Part shown: positions 6,730 through 14,463 of the stretch, piece by piece | Layout of the letters: each line of letters opens with the position of its first letter | How positions within the stretch are numbered: the first letter of the stretch is position 1 | NCBI GenBank assembly: GCA_051024685.1 | Contig: JAZHPA010000006.1 | Location: 30,210-94,209, forward strand | Length of the DNA stretch: 64,000 nucleotides | Direction of reading: 5' to 3' | Source of the DNA: UBA12545 sp051024685 | GTDB lineage: Bacteria; Bacillota; DSM-521; Neomoorellales; Neomoorellaceae | The notes under the pieces: model-generated | The model's database searches: none | Told to the model about the DNA's origin: nothing | What the model saw: only the letters and a program-made list of their open reading frames with translations | Translations under genes and position numbers: made by a program

Positions 6730-7473
6730 CTACACCTGAGGAACTATCTCCCACCCAGCACGACTGAAAATCTGCTCTGCCTCTTTTTTCGTCGTCGAAG
6801 GCAAAGGTACTTGCTTCAGGGGTTGCGGAGGACTCAACATGCCCCGTAGGTAGAAATAGTGCGGGAACCAGAAGCTGGCGTGCATCTTGGGCAAACCTTC
6901 CACCAGTTCTGGCGCAAGTAACTTCAACCGGTCAAATAGGTGATCCCGCCTAACTATTATATCATCGCCCACTACCGTCCCTTTTTCCAGATTGAAGTAT
7001 TGCTCGATGCACATAGCAGTACCTTCAGCCCCAAAAGAGAGAGCAAAGGAAGGATCATTCTGGCTGCGATCAGAAACAGATACACCGGCTAAGGCGTAAC
7101 AAGTCTTCCCCGAGAGGGATAAAGCGTCTTCCAGGATCGGGTACGGATACTTTAGAACAAAACTGCCTGGTGTCCTTTCCAGCAGAGCAGCTATCATGGA
7201 GTAGGAAAAGGAAGGCTTCAGCACATACCAGATCGGGAACACCCGGTCGCACCAGTACAGGGAAAATTGCTGCTCCTCCCCGGCAAAATACCCTATCATA
7301 TTGAGATCCCGCGCTATGTTAATAACTTCGTTCCCTGGCCGCAGAACCCGCAGGTGGTTCTCAACTACCGGAGAGTCCAAGATAAAAAGAAGGACTACCG
7401 GTGCAGCGCAGACCTGCTCAAAGTACATCTTTTTCGGCTTGTTGGTACCCCTATAGGTGGCCACAGGGTTCAT
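6730..7473 (-). CDS. Hypothetical protein, 247 residues
   Basis: The start codon overlaps the stop of the tyrosine recombinase (ATGA), so the two are translationally coupled. I do not recognise the family. The sequence is soluble, with no signal peptide. It shows alternating beta-like stretches (APVVLLFILDSPVVENHLRVL, FSLYWCDRVFPIWYVL) and a C-terminal helical part (KKEAEQIFSRAGWEI). The FVLKYPYPILEDALSL region and two Trp/Phe-rich patches may be core. It lacks the Gly-rich loop expected of Cas6 although it sits between a CRISPR array and the recombinase. A role with the recombinase or the Hfq-like protein is possible but unsupported. Confidence 0.75.
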   Translation of the reverse strand: MNPVATYRGTNKPKKMYFEQVCAAPVVLLFILDSPVVENHLRVLRPGNEVINIARDLNMIGYFAGEEQQFSLYWCDRVFPIWYVLKPSFSYSMIAALLERTPGSFVLKYPYPILEDALSLSGKTCYALAGVSVSDRSQNDPSFALSFGAEGTAMCIEQYFNLEKGTVVGDDIIVRRDHLFDRLKLLAPELVEGLPKMHASFWFPHYFYLRGMLSPPQPLKQVPLPSTTKKEAEQIFSRAGWEIVPQV

Positions 7474-8366
7474 TCCCCCAATCTGTCTACTACATTTTCT
7501 AGGTCCTGGAAGGTAGGCTGGGTGTAAACGGCTGTAGTGTCTAGACTTTCGTGCCCCAGGATGGCCGCCACCTTTACCAGGTCCACCCCACTGTCAACCA
7601 AGTTTTTAGCGCACGTATGACGCAAGACATGGGGCGAAAGGTCCTGTATATGAGCCTGATAAGCGTACTTCTCCAGTATCTTTCGCACGGCCCTGTCAGT
7701 AAGGGGCCCCCTTTGCCCCACAAAAACCTTTGAGCAATGGGGGTCGTGGGGCCTCACCGAAAGGTATTTGGCCAGGGCTTTACGGGCCTCTAGCTTTACC
7801 GGAACTTCCCTATCTTTAGCCCCCTTCCCATACCGCACCCTAATTTTACCTGATTTTTCACCTAGCTCAACATCTTCAAGGTTAAGGTTAACAAGCTCGC
7901 TAACCCGCAAGCCACAAAAGAGGAGGACCTTTACTATAGCTTCGTCCCGGGCGTTGCCACTTCTCTCTACAGCCCGGATCAGGGCGTTCTGCTCTTTCCT
8001 TTCCAGGGCACGGGGCGCGAGCTTCTGCCGGGCTACACCCTTCGGGAACTCCGGTACCCGGTCTATTAACCCCTGTCGCCTGGCCACATCGAGCCACTTA
8101 CGTATGGCTGCCATTTTGCGGTTAATGGTGGCGGGCTTAAACTCCCGGACCCGCATAAGGTATTGCCTGTACTCGGCCAGATCCAGGGAGGTCACTAGCT
8201 CGGGCTTAAGTTCTTCCCCGGTGGTCCCCAAGTACCAAGAGGAAAAATCTTCTAAGTCGGAAGCGTAATTTAGTATCGTATGGTCGGCAGATCCCTCACT
8301 GCGGAGGGCTGTAACAAAGGCGGTCAGATTATAGGAACTGTTTTTCCTGCTATCCAAAGGTTTCAC
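7470..8366 (-). CDS. Tyrosine recombinase, XerC/XerD-like
   Basis: The 298-residue product has the full architecture of a Xer-type recombinase: an N-terminal SAM-like core-binding domain (residues 8-95, ending GLIDRVPEFPKGV) and a C-terminal catalytic domain. The catalytic residues are visible: Arg in LFCGLRVSELVNL, Lys in the beta-hairpin GKGAKDREVPV, the HVLRHTCAKNLV box (His-x-x-Arg), His in ILGHESLD, and the nucleophile Tyr in TAVYTQ. Length and motif spacing match plasmid-resolving XerC/D homologues rather than large phage integrases. A 28-bp dif-like palindrome lies about 95 bp upstream of the start, so multimer resolution of the plasmid is the likely job. Confidence 0.93.
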   Translation of the reverse strand: MKPLDSRKNSSYNLTAFVTALRSEGSADHTILNYASDLEDFSSWYLGTTGEELKPELVTSLDLAEYRQYLMRVREFKPATINRKMAAIRKWLDVARRQGLIDRVPEFPKGVARQKLAPRALERKEQNALIRAVERSGNARDEAIVKVLLFCGLRVSELVNLNLEDVELGEKSGKIRVRYGKGAKDREVPVKLEARKALAKYLSVRPHDPHCSKVFVGQRGPLTDRAVRKILEKYAYQAHIQDLSPHVLRHTCAKNLVDSGVDLVKVAAILGHESLDTTAVYTQPTFQDLENVVDRLGE

Positions 8367-8461
8367 CCCCGAAAAAGTTTAGCAGGAAGATTTGCTGTTT
8401 CCCGCCTTGATTTTCAAGGATTCCGGGAATCTCCTATAGGGCTGCCGGTTTCCTGCCCATG

Positions 8462-8489
8462 TGTTCCTATAATCGTACTTATAGGAACA
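8462..8489. other. dif-like recombination site (11-6-11 bp)
   Basis: A perfect inverted repeat has arms TGTTCCTATAA (8462-8472) and TTATAGGAACA (8479-8489) separated by the 6-bp centre TCGTAC. Arm and spacer lengths are exactly those of Xer/dif sites. Additional half-arm-like sequences (ATTATAGGAAC near 8330; CTCCTATAG near 8430) lie between it and the recombinase gene and could be accessory or operator sites. There is no T-run, so a terminator is unlikely. Confidence 0.6.
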
Positions 8490-8491
8490 GG

Positions 8492-8725
8492 TTATCGGAA
8501 CTCAGCCGTCTGTTGACAGACCGGCATCAGATCGACTTTACGAAAGCGATGGCTACAATTAATGCACTCATATACGATTGTCGACCGACGAAAAGGTACA
8601 TAGTCGACAATTTCGGTTAAGTCCCCAACTTCCTCTAAGTTAGCGTCAACTCTGACTGCTACAACACAGGGATATATATCTTTGATGAAACCTTTTGTTG
8701 AGCTGCAGTAGGGACACCTGTACAT
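8492..8725 (-). CDS. Small zinc-ribbon protein
   Basis: This 77-residue protein has two Cys pairs, CPYCSS at residues 4-7 and CINC near 54-57, about 50 residues apart. It fits a single zinc ribbon with a beta-rich insert (CVVAVRVDANLEEVGDLTEI). Such proteins are common on mobile elements and usually bind nucleic acid or partner proteins. It ends three bases before the dif-like site and reads toward the recombinase, so it may be co-transcribed with it. No specific family is recognised. Confidence 0.7.
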   Translation of the reverse strand: MYRCPYCSSTKGFIKDIYPCVVAVRVDANLEEVGDLTEIVDYVPFRRSTIVYECINCSHRFRKVDLMPVCQQTAEFR

Positions 8726-8744
8726 AGCCAGCCCGTCCCCTTTT

Positions 8745-8820
8745 TAACACTTGCTAACACCTTTAACATATGATAACATAGAAATAACAGTAAAGGCAAT
8801 CGTTAACAGCATGATAACAG
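8745..8820 (+). promoter_or_regulatory. Repeated TAACA-type operator motifs
   Basis: In front of the coiled-coil gene the motif TAACA recurs at short intervals (GCTAACAC, TTTAACATATGATAACATAG, AATAACAG, GTTAACAG, ATGATAACAG). It includes two copies of ATGATAACA about 44 bp apart. The repeats end just before the GTG start and are a likely binding array for the ribbon-helix-helix protein encoded downstream. Confidence 0.45.
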
Positions 8821-8843
8821 CACAAAAAGGCAGGAAGATAGCA

Positions 8844-9560
8844 GTGGCGGAGCAGATCACCATCGGAATAAGGGGCACGTCGGAAACAAAGGCCAGGCTT
8901 GACAGGCTGGCAGAAGAAACTGGTCTTTCGCAAAAGGAACTGTTGGAGAGGATGGTGGGCCTCTACGAGCAGTTTTCCCGGAACCATGGCGCGGACCTAA
9001 ATGATATAAAGGAGTTCCAGCAGCTGCGCTACCACCTCCGAAGGGTGGAGGAAATATACATTTCCTTGGTCAGGGAGGCCAAGGATAAGGCCATGGCAGA
9101 TGCGGAGACCGTGGAAAAGGCTAAGAAAGAGGCAGAAGAGGCCAGAAAGGTCGCTGAAGCCGCCAGGCAGGAAGTGAGGGCGGTCCGGGAGGAGCTTGAA
9201 AAGGTAAAGGGTGAGGCGGAAAAGAGGATAAAGGAATTGGAGGAAAAACTGGCGGCGGCCCAAGAAGCCAGGGAGCAAGCAGTGAGGGTGGCTGCGCTGG
9301 CAGAAAGGGCGGCGGCAGAGGCCACGGAAAAAGTTAAGTACCTGGAAGAAGAGGCAAATAAATACTATGGGCTTCTGACCGAAAAGGAGAGGCTAGAGAA
9401 GGAAATAGAGAAGATGAAGGAAAGGTGGGAGCTGGAAATAGAGAAGGCGGTACTGGCCGCGCAACAGGAAGGACTGAAGGAGGTAGCACGTTTACAGGAA
9501 GAACTGGCCCGTGTCAGGGAGGAAAAAGCCGAATTGGAAATAAGGCTGGCCAAAATATAG
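8844..9560 (+). CDS. Ribbon-helix-helix protein with long coiled coil
   Basis: The start is placed at GTG 8844, 7 nt after AGGAAG; upstream in-frame starts lie inside the operator repeats. The 238-residue product begins with a ribbon-helix-helix unit (ITIGIRGTSETKARLDRLAEETGLSQKELLERMVGLYE). From about residue 55 it continues as one Ala/Glu/Lys/Arg-rich coiled coil to the end. This layout recalls KfrA-like or nucleoid-associated plasmid proteins that bind a repeated operator and multimerise. It is transcribed away from the zinc-ribbon/recombinase operon. Segregation or transcription control is inferred. Confidence 0.7.
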   Translation: MAEQITIGIRGTSETKARLDRLAEETGLSQKELLERMVGLYEQFSRNHGADLNDIKEFQQLRYHLRRVEEIYISLVREAKDKAMADAETVEKAKKEAEEARKVAEAARQEVRAVREELEKVKGEAEKRIKELEEKLAAAQEAREQAVRVAALAERAAAEATEKVKYLEEEANKYYGLLTEKERLEKEIEKMKERWELEIEKAVLAAQQEGLKEVARLQEELARVREEKAELEIRLAKI

Positions 9561-9583
9561 CCACTTCTGAACACGCATTAAAA

Positions 9584-9613
9584 AGTAAGCCCGGGCTTAT
9601 GCATAGCCCGGGC
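9584..9613. terminator. Bidirectional intrinsic terminator
   Basis: GCCCGGGC (9589-9596) pairs with GCCCGGGC (9606-9613). On the minus strand the stem is followed by TTACTTTTTAA, which terminates the clamp/ubiquitin-like operon. The stem overlaps the stop codon of the HD-domain gene and also follows the coiled-coil gene on the plus strand. Confidence 0.7.
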
Positions 9614-10469
9614 CTTCAGCCACCATATACCATTCTCCGTCCTCGGGAAAATATTGGTAGAACCAACTGTATTGTGCCATCTCAAACCATAGAGTGGCAC
9701 AATAAGCAGAACATAGTTCCTCCTTTCTATTCTCTTCCAACCAGGCTACAGTCTTGTCGCCTAGATTGCCGCCCATAACTCTCCAGACCAGCTTGCCGTC
9801 CAACCGCAACTGGATTTCTCCCGTACCTACGTCTAGTTCCCAGTCCTTAGGTAGAACCTCTGGGCCGGTATTGGCCTTGGTTATGGGCTTTTCCCTCATT
9901 CTCAAGAACCGGCCGTCCTGGGTGTACATGCTGTTCCACGGCCGACTTGCTATGTAGTCCGCCAAGTGGACTAGCTCTGCAGCCGACATACGGCCAAGAG
10001 AAGGAGCAACCTGGATACGTTCAGGGCCCCAAAGGCCCATGTGGCTTGCTATGAGGTCCATTACTTTTTTATACCTCTCTTCCCCCAGAATTTTTTTGTG
10101 CTCGGCATAATATTTCTGGGGGAGCAAAGGGTGTTCCCTAACCGTCTTCTGGCCTTCGAGGCCGTATTTGAGCGTATCGTGCAGCAGGAGAGCTACGATA
10201 ATATAGTCCTTATCCTGCTGCAACTCAGGGTGCGCCTCCAGGAGCTCCAGGCCCACCCATACGGCAGCCTTCGTATGCCTTACTAGCCCGCCTTGAGTTC
10301 TTGCCCACCAGGGGTGATTTTTCCCCGAGGAAGAAGCTGGGGCCTGCCAGAAGTAGGCAGGCGCGAAAAGAAGGCAGGCAAAGACAAACTCTTTTAGGTA
10401 TGGAGACGAAATGTGCGCTATTTCTTCTCCAAATACGACGTTGGGATTGTTGGGCAAAAAGCTGTTCAC
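9597..10469 (-). CDS. HD-domain phosphohydrolase-like protein
   Basis: The start is taken at GTG 10469, 8 nt after a perfect AAGGAGG, giving 290 residues. Metal-binding residues of the HD superfamily are in order: His in GGLVRHTKAAVWVG, the His-Asp pair in VALLLHDTLKYG, then His in REHPLL, His in IASHMGLWG and an Asp in ELVHLADYIASR. HD proteins cleave phosphomonoesters or phosphodiesters of nucleotides or nucleic acids; the closest general layout is that of YhaM- or TraI-type HD proteins. It is the distal gene of the clamp/E1/E2/JAB operon, which suggests a nucleotide- or nucleic-acid-linked step there. The substrate cannot be told from sequence. Confidence 0.75.
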   Translation of the reverse strand: MNSFLPNNPNVVFGEEIAHISSPYLKEFVFACLLFAPAYFWQAPASSSGKNHPWWARTQGGLVRHTKAAVWVGLELLEAHPELQQDKDYIIVALLLHDTLKYGLEGQKTVREHPLLPQKYYAEHKKILGEERYKKVMDLIASHMGLWGPERIQVAPSLGRMSAAELVHLADYIASRPWNSMYTQDGRFLRMREKPITKANTGPEVLPKDWELDVGTGEIQLRLDGKLVWRVMGGNLGDKTVAWLEENRKEELCSAYCATLWFEMAQYSWFYQYFPEDGEWYMVAEGPGYA

Positions 10470-10485
10470 GAGGGTACCCTCCTTT

Positions 10486-11016
10486 TTAGGTATGCCTGAT
10501 GCCGCACCTTGTGCAGCCGGAACCCAGGCCGTGTATCCTACCGCCATAATAATAGCGATTCCCTATGGCCCTGCCCCCGCAGACTGGGCAGGTGAACTCG
10601 ACCCTGCCTACTTCGATACCGGCCTTGCGGAAGGCCTCCTCCTCGGCCCTCATGAACGCCATCATCTTCCCGACAAAGTCCTCCCAGCCCGGGTCGTCCC
10701 TTTCCTCCAGCCGGGTGGGAAGCTCCTCCATGAGGCTCTTGGTGGTGCACCACAGGAAGGCTGCGCGCTTATTCGCAATCCCGCTGCACTGCGTGCAGTT
10801 TTCGCGCTCAGGGCAAGGGTACAGTGGGAAGCTGATTGCGCCGGGAGGGGGCTCATACGTGGAAAGCCCCTCCTCCGGCAGCGGCTCGCTCAAAAACAGC
10901 AGCTCGTAGCCGTTTCCCTGCTTCCTGACCGCTGCATCCCGCCGGAAGCCCCGGGGCGTCTCCCAGAGCTTCCGGGCAAGATGGGCAGCCAGCTTCTCAA
11001 GGGTATCAAAGAACAT
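10486..11016 (-). CDS. Cys-rich (zinc-binding) protein in the ubiquitin-like operon
   Basis: The 176-residue product carries two metal-binding clusters: CPERENCTQC in the middle and CPVCGG with CTRCG at the C-terminus (a zinc ribbon around YYYGGRIHGLGSG). The N-terminal half (helix TLEKLAAHLARKLWE, then strand NGYELLFLSEPLP) contains no recognised fold. It sits between the E1-like and HD genes in a tight minus-strand operon. PRTRC-type cassettes contain several small conserved proteins of unknown function, and this may be a lineage-specific member. Confidence 0.7.
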   Translation of the reverse strand: MFFDTLEKLAAHLARKLWETPRGFRRDAAVRKQGNGYELLFLSEPLPEEGLSTYEPPPGAISFPLYPCPERENCTQCSGIANKRAAFLWCTTKSLMEELPTRLEERDDPGWEDFVGKMMAFMRAEEEAFRKAGIEVGRVEFTCPVCGGRAIGNRYYYGGRIHGLGSGCTRCGIRHT

Positions 11017-11039
11017 TTTCTTCCCCCCCTATCTCGTAC

Positions 11040-11903
11040 TTAGTTCTCCCAGCAGAACGGGTAATGCTGCACCAGGGAGTGCTCCCGCCCCGCCAGGAAG
11101 GAGTTTTGGTCAAGGTAAAGCGCCCGGGTCTGGCCGGTCCGGGCGTTGAAGGTGACGCCGTATACCTCCAGCCCCTCTCCCGCAAAAAGCTGGTTCAGCA
11201 GAGAAAACACCAGCGTCCCGGCCATTACGTTCGTGGCTATGTTCTGGGGAGAGGACACAGCCCTCTGCTGGCAAGACTCCTCGCTCGGGAAGAGGGTGTC
11301 CTCATCCTGCAGGATATCCGGGTAATAGTAGCCCACCGGCGGAAGTATTATCTCCTTCTCCGACCTGGCCCCCAGGATCACCTGCCCGGACCACTCGTCG
11401 TTGCCGGAGTCGACATAGACGAGCGGCAGGGAATCCAGGCTGTCGAATACCTGGTGGAAGAGCTGCCTGGAACGGTTGTTGTCCACGCAGCCCACCAGGA
11501 CCGAGATAGTCGGGGAAAAGCCGGCAAGCTCGTCGCAAAGGAGGTGGACCAGGGTGGCCGGATCCTCAACGTAGCGCGGGTGGTAGGGAATTAGCATGTC
11601 GTACACCGCCCCGTAGCGTTCGGAGAGGACTTCCACCTTGGGCCGGCCCAGGTCGGCCTCTATAAAGTTCTGCCGGACCATGTTCTTCTCCTCCACCACG
11701 TCGCCGTCGGCCAGGACTATCTGGTAGTCGGCCCGGGCAGGGTCCGCCCTCCTGAGCGAAGCCACCAGCCGGGAGAGGTAGTAGAAGACGTAGCCGCCCG
11801 TGCCGCCAAGACCCACTATCACGAACCGGGCCCTCAAGGGCCGCGTGCCGAAGTACGGTAGCACGGCCGGGTCCTGCTGCGAAAAGTCCACCCGGAACCT
11901 CAT
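11040..11903 (-). CDS. E1/ThiF-like adenylating enzyme (PRTRC ThiF-type)
   Basis: The 287-residue product has the ThiF/MoeB/E1 Rossmann fold. The nucleotide loop GLGGTGG is at 31-37, followed by LADGDVVEEKNMVRQNF (Asp66, Asp68, Asn74, Arg77, Gln78), the standard ATP/Mg and adenylation motif. LVGCVDNNRSR then corresponds to the conserved Asp-N-x-x-x-R segment. A Cys at SEESCQQRA lies where E1 proteins place a catalytic Cys. Enzymes of this family adenylate the C-terminus of a ubiquitin-like protein. The neighbours are a JAB protease, an E2-like protein and DnaN, the gene set of PRTRC systems. No ubiquitin-like (beta-grasp) partner gene was recognised in the window. Confidence 0.85.
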   Translation of the reverse strand: MRFRVDFSQQDPAVLPYFGTRPLRARFVIVGLGGTGGYVFYYLSRLVASLRRADPARADYQIVLADGDVVEEKNMVRQNFIEADLGRPKVEVLSERYGAVYDMLIPYHPRYVEDPATLVHLLCDELAGFSPTISVLVGCVDNNRSRQLFHQVFDSLDSLPLVYVDSGNDEWSGQVILGARSEKEIILPPVGYYYPDILQDEDTLFPSEESCQQRAVSSPQNIATNVMAGTLVFSLLNQLFAGEGLEVYGVTFNARTGQTRALYLDQNSFLAGREHSLVQHYPFCWEN

Positions 11904-11914
11904 CCGAACACCCC

Positions 11915-12883
11915 CTACAGCTCAAAAACCTGCCTGGGATCTACTTCCCGGTAGACCCCGCCGCAGGAGTACCGGACCCGGATCTCCGGAACCGTGCCCA
12001 CTCTTCCCACCACGGCGTAAAGGCCAGTGGCGAGCTCGTCCGCGCTGTCGGTGCTGGAGAAGAAGGCCGGGCCGTTGCCGTGGGAGTGAACTTCTATCAC
12101 CGGGACCCAGCCCCGCGGAGCGGTCTCAAAGGTGAGCCGCTCATAGTCCACGCCCGAAGGCGTCGCCTCCTGCGGCGGGAATACGATGATGTAACCTTCC
12201 CCACCCCAGCAGATGTAGGCAACAGCCTCGTTCGGCAGCTGCTCCCGGAAGAAGTCCACCACCCGTGCCAGCACGGGAGCCGGTATGCGCGGGAAGTTCA
12301 GCCGGAAGCCCTCGCTCCACTCGTCCAGGAAGGAGGCCTCTTCCAACCGGCGGCTGAAGATGCCCACCGGGGTCTTCCGCACCTCGTAGAGGCCGTCCCG
12401 GGCGGCCAGCACGTGCACGGGCCGGGGGTCGGCGAGCATGTCGCCCACCGACCAGTGGAAGCCCCGCACCGGGCTTTCCTCCCGCCCCTTCTTGCCGGCG
12501 GTAACCACCGGGACTATGATAAGGGGCTCCGGTTCGGCCTGCTGGCCGCCGGCCTGGCCTTCGGCGGCCTCCTGCCCGCCCTGGCCTTCTTTCGGCGGCT
12601 CCGGCTTCACCCAGTGCCAGACTACTCTCTCTTTGGAGAGCTCCGGGAAGTCGCGCTCCAGCTCCTGGCGGATCTCCTCCAGGGACTTGGGCTCGACGGG
12701 TATCCGGTGCCCGGCGTAGCACACGACCCACGGCCGGTCCTTCGGGGGCTCCTCGTTGATGGGCGTCAGGGGCGTGGTTTTCGGAGCAGAAGAAGCCGCG
12801 GGCTTTCTTTGCAGCCTGGTTTTCGCAGTGTCAGTAACAGGGGTAGCCTCCCCGAATAGGTTCAGCTGCAAGGCATCGCTCAT
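11915..12883 (-). CDS. JAB/JAMM isopeptidase (PRTRC protein A-like) with clamp-binding motif
   Basis: The 322-residue product starts with AAAGGAGG 8 nt before ATG 12883. Its C-terminal domain has an intact JAMM zinc-protease signature: Glu264, His266-Ser-His268, seven residues, then Ser276-x-x-Asp279. A middle segment (about 130-250) is unique to PRTRC-A-like proteins. The first 100 residues are Pro/Glu-rich and probably disordered. They begin MSDALQLNLFGEA, where Gln6-Leu-Asn-Leu-Phe10 matches the bacterial sliding-clamp-binding consensus QLxLF. The operon's first recognisable gene is dnaN. JAB enzymes remove or process ubiquitin-like modifiers; tethering to the clamp is inference. Confidence 0.88.
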   Translation of the reverse strand: MSDALQLNLFGEATPVTDTAKTRLQRKPAASSAPKTTPLTPINEEPPKDRPWVVCYAGHRIPVEPKSLEEIRQELERDFPELSKERVVWHWVKPEPPKEGQGGQEAAEGQAGGQQAEPEPLIIVPVVTAGKKGREESPVRGFHWSVGDMLADPRPVHVLAARDGLYEVRKTPVGIFSRRLEEASFLDEWSEGFRLNFPRIPAPVLARVVDFFREQLPNEAVAYICWGGEGYIIVFPPQEATPSGVDYERLTFETAPRGWVPVIEVHSHGNGPAFFSSTDSADELATGLYAVVGRVGTVPEIRVRYSCGGVYREVDPRQVFEL

Positions 12884-12938
12884 AGAGGGATACCTCCTTT
12901 GAGATAGTTGTTTTCCAGGGCCTCAACCCTGTTTTGGA

Positions 12939-13628
12939 TCAAAAGCAGTTCCGGTTGAGCCATTCCTCCAGAGTCGCACCCAGGGGCACCAGCCATCCGG
13001 CGGGGAAAGCCTCCAGGCCGTCAACCTCCCGGAGCAGCTCCCTGAGGGGCTTCCCGGAAAGGTTCACCCAGTTGCCGTAGTGGTGGTCCTCATTGGGCGT
13101 GGTCAGGATGAGCCGCGGGAGCACGGCCAGGTCCGCCAGCTTCCTTACAGGAGGCAGGGGCGCCGTCCCCAGGCACATCCTGGTGTCCTCCGCCACGTGG
13201 CTGTAGGGGTAGCGGTAAAGCCGCGTGCCTGGCCTCAAAGGGCCCACATCGGCCACAGCGGCCAGGTACACGGCAGAGACCGTGAAGCCGTCATGGTGGC
13301 GCCGCAGGCCGAAGTCGAACACCAGCCTGGGGTACGGTACCGCCTGGTAGACGGTATCGTAAAAAGTGAACGGCAGCACTTCCGGCCCCCACTCCAGGGC
13401 CAGCCGCACGCGGTCGCCGCGCTGGCTCTCCCGGTAGGCTACAGTGCCGGGCGGCAGCACCGGAGAGGAAAACCACTTCTCCTCCCTGGCGCTGTCCTGC
13501 ACGGCCCGGTAGAAAAGCTCGGCCACCGCGGCCAGGGTGGTCTCCCTGCGGGCCACAATCCCGCCGCTTTCGTAGGCTACGGCCACGGTACCGTCCGGTT
13601 TTATCGTGAGGGTCACGCTGCCCTGCAT
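12939..13628 (-). CDS. E2-like protein (PRTRC protein B-like)
   Basis: The start is taken at ATG 13628 (AGGAG, 8 nt); GTG 13637 overlaps the ribosome binding site. The 229-residue protein has the PRTRC-B layout. An N-terminal beta region (SVTLTIKPDGTVAVAYE) and a PYPRLVFDF strand are followed by LYRYPYSHVAEDTRMCLGTAPLPP. The Cys at about residue 152 in the R-M-C-L-G context is the position of the E2 catalytic Cys in this family. A C-terminal WVNLSGKPLRELL segment follows. E2 enzymes accept an activated ubiquitin-like protein from E1. Direct overlap with the upstream gene and location between JAB and DnaN support the assignment. Confidence 0.75.
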   Translation of the reverse strand: MQGSVTLTIKPDGTVAVAYESGGIVARRETTLAAVAELFYRAVQDSAREEKWFSSPVLPPGTVAYRESQRGDRVRLALEWGPEVLPFTFYDTVYQAVPYPRLVFDFGLRRHHDGFTVSAVYLAAVADVGPLRPGTRLYRYPYSHVAEDTRMCLGTAPLPPVRKLADLAVLPRLILTTPNEDHHYGNWVNLSGKPLRELLREVDGLEAFPAGWLVPLGATLEEWLNRNCF

Positions 13629-14095
13629 AAGCCCCACTCCTTATGGAAGGCAACCACAAATTCTGCCACTTCCAGGGGCATGGGTTCGGGCAGGTAGCCC
13701 GGAAAGAACACCAACCTGAGCCAGGGCGCTTTGTATTCGGCATCGTATAGACTTTCCCCGAGAGTAATGGCCACCATGTCCAGCAGCTTTTCCCTCTCCA
13801 CATCTCCCACCCGGATCCAGCCGATAGCGAGCTCCTCGTCGTCTTCCGGGGGCAGCTCGTCGGGATGGTCCGTGAAATCGGCCCGAGAGGGGAAAGGAGA
13901 TTCGTCAGTGACTTCAAAGTACGCCCTCAGGAGTTCAAAGGACACCTCCAGGGTGTAGAAGTCGTAATAAAACGGCGGCAGGCGATCTATAGGGACGCCG
14001 TTTTCCTTCAGCAGCTTGACGGCCGCCATGTAGCTGAAGCCCAGCCGGAGGTCGTCGACCTCTTCCATCCAGAAGGCAGTCTGGAGTTCGCTCAT
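13613..14095 (-). CDS. Conserved operon protein, 160 residues, unknown
   Basis: The reading frame overlaps the E2-like gene downstream and the 14092-14418 gene upstream (ATGA), so it is translationally coupled to both. The protein is acidic (RADFTDHPDELPPEDDEELAIGW) with a helix-rich N-terminus (DLRLGFSYMAAVKLLKENG) and a hydrophobic C-terminal stretch (LRLVFFPGYLPEPMPLEVAEFVVAFHKEW). I see no catalytic motif and no beta-grasp signature or C-terminal Gly that would make it the ubiquitin-like modifier. Its conserved position suggests a structural or adaptor role in the cassette. Confidence 0.7.
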   Translation of the reverse strand: MSELQTAFWMEEVDDLRLGFSYMAAVKLLKENGVPIDRLPPFYYDFYTLEVSFELLRAYFEVTDESPFPSRADFTDHPDELPPEDDEELAIGWIRVGDVEREKLLDMVAITLGESLYDAEYKAPWLRLVFFPGYLPEPMPLEVAEFVVAFHKEWGLCRAA

Positions 14096-14418
14096 ACATA
14101 CACCACCTTCTTCCGAACGGGCGGCAGGTCCAGCAGGGCCTCCATGAGGGACCGGGCCGTAACTATGTTGGAGTAGGCGTTGTCAACCTGCAGGGAGCTG
14201 CTGGACTCGGCCTCGTAATGTTCGGCCAGCTCCTCCATGGCTACCCGGTAGTCCTCCCAGTCGAAGGCCCCTGTATCCAGCGTCTCCGGCCGACCATCCC
14301 AGGAATTGTAGAGCTCCAGCATCTTTGCGGCCCGCGGCAGCCTCTCCAGCAGGCGCAGATCCCGCTCGGAAGGCTCGTGGGCCGCCAGGGCGGCAGTTAC
14401 CTTTGCAGCAAGCTCCAC
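14092..14418 (-). CDS. Conserved operon protein, 108 residues, unknown
   Basis: The start is taken at GTG 14418 behind AAAAGGAGG (13 nt); TTG 14445 is an upstream alternative lying before the site. The protein is almost wholly alpha-helical (LAAKVTAALAAHEPSERDLRLLERL; YRVAMEELAEHYEAESSSS) and ends LPPVRKKVVYV. No Gly-Gly tail is present, so it is unlikely to be the ubiquitin-like partner unless processed. It links dnaN to the PRTRC-like genes and ends in a 4-bp overlap with the next gene. Confidence 0.65.
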   Translation of the reverse strand: MELAAKVTAALAAHEPSERDLRLLERLPRAAKMLELYNSWDGRPETLDTGAFDWEDYRVAMEELAEHYEAESSSSLQVDNAYSNIVTARSLMEALLDLPPVRKKVVYV

Positions 14419-14463
14419 GGGTTGTTCGTCGCCTCCTTTTGGCAAAAGTTAAGGCGGCGGGTT

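Noticed and set aside
6730..7473. A second Cas6 for array 1
   Set aside because: No Gly-rich loop or RRM pattern; it is coupled to the recombinase instead.
12080..12859. 259-residue plus-strand frame opposite the JAB gene
   Set aside because: Shadow of a GC-rich gene whose minus-strand product has an intact JAMM site.
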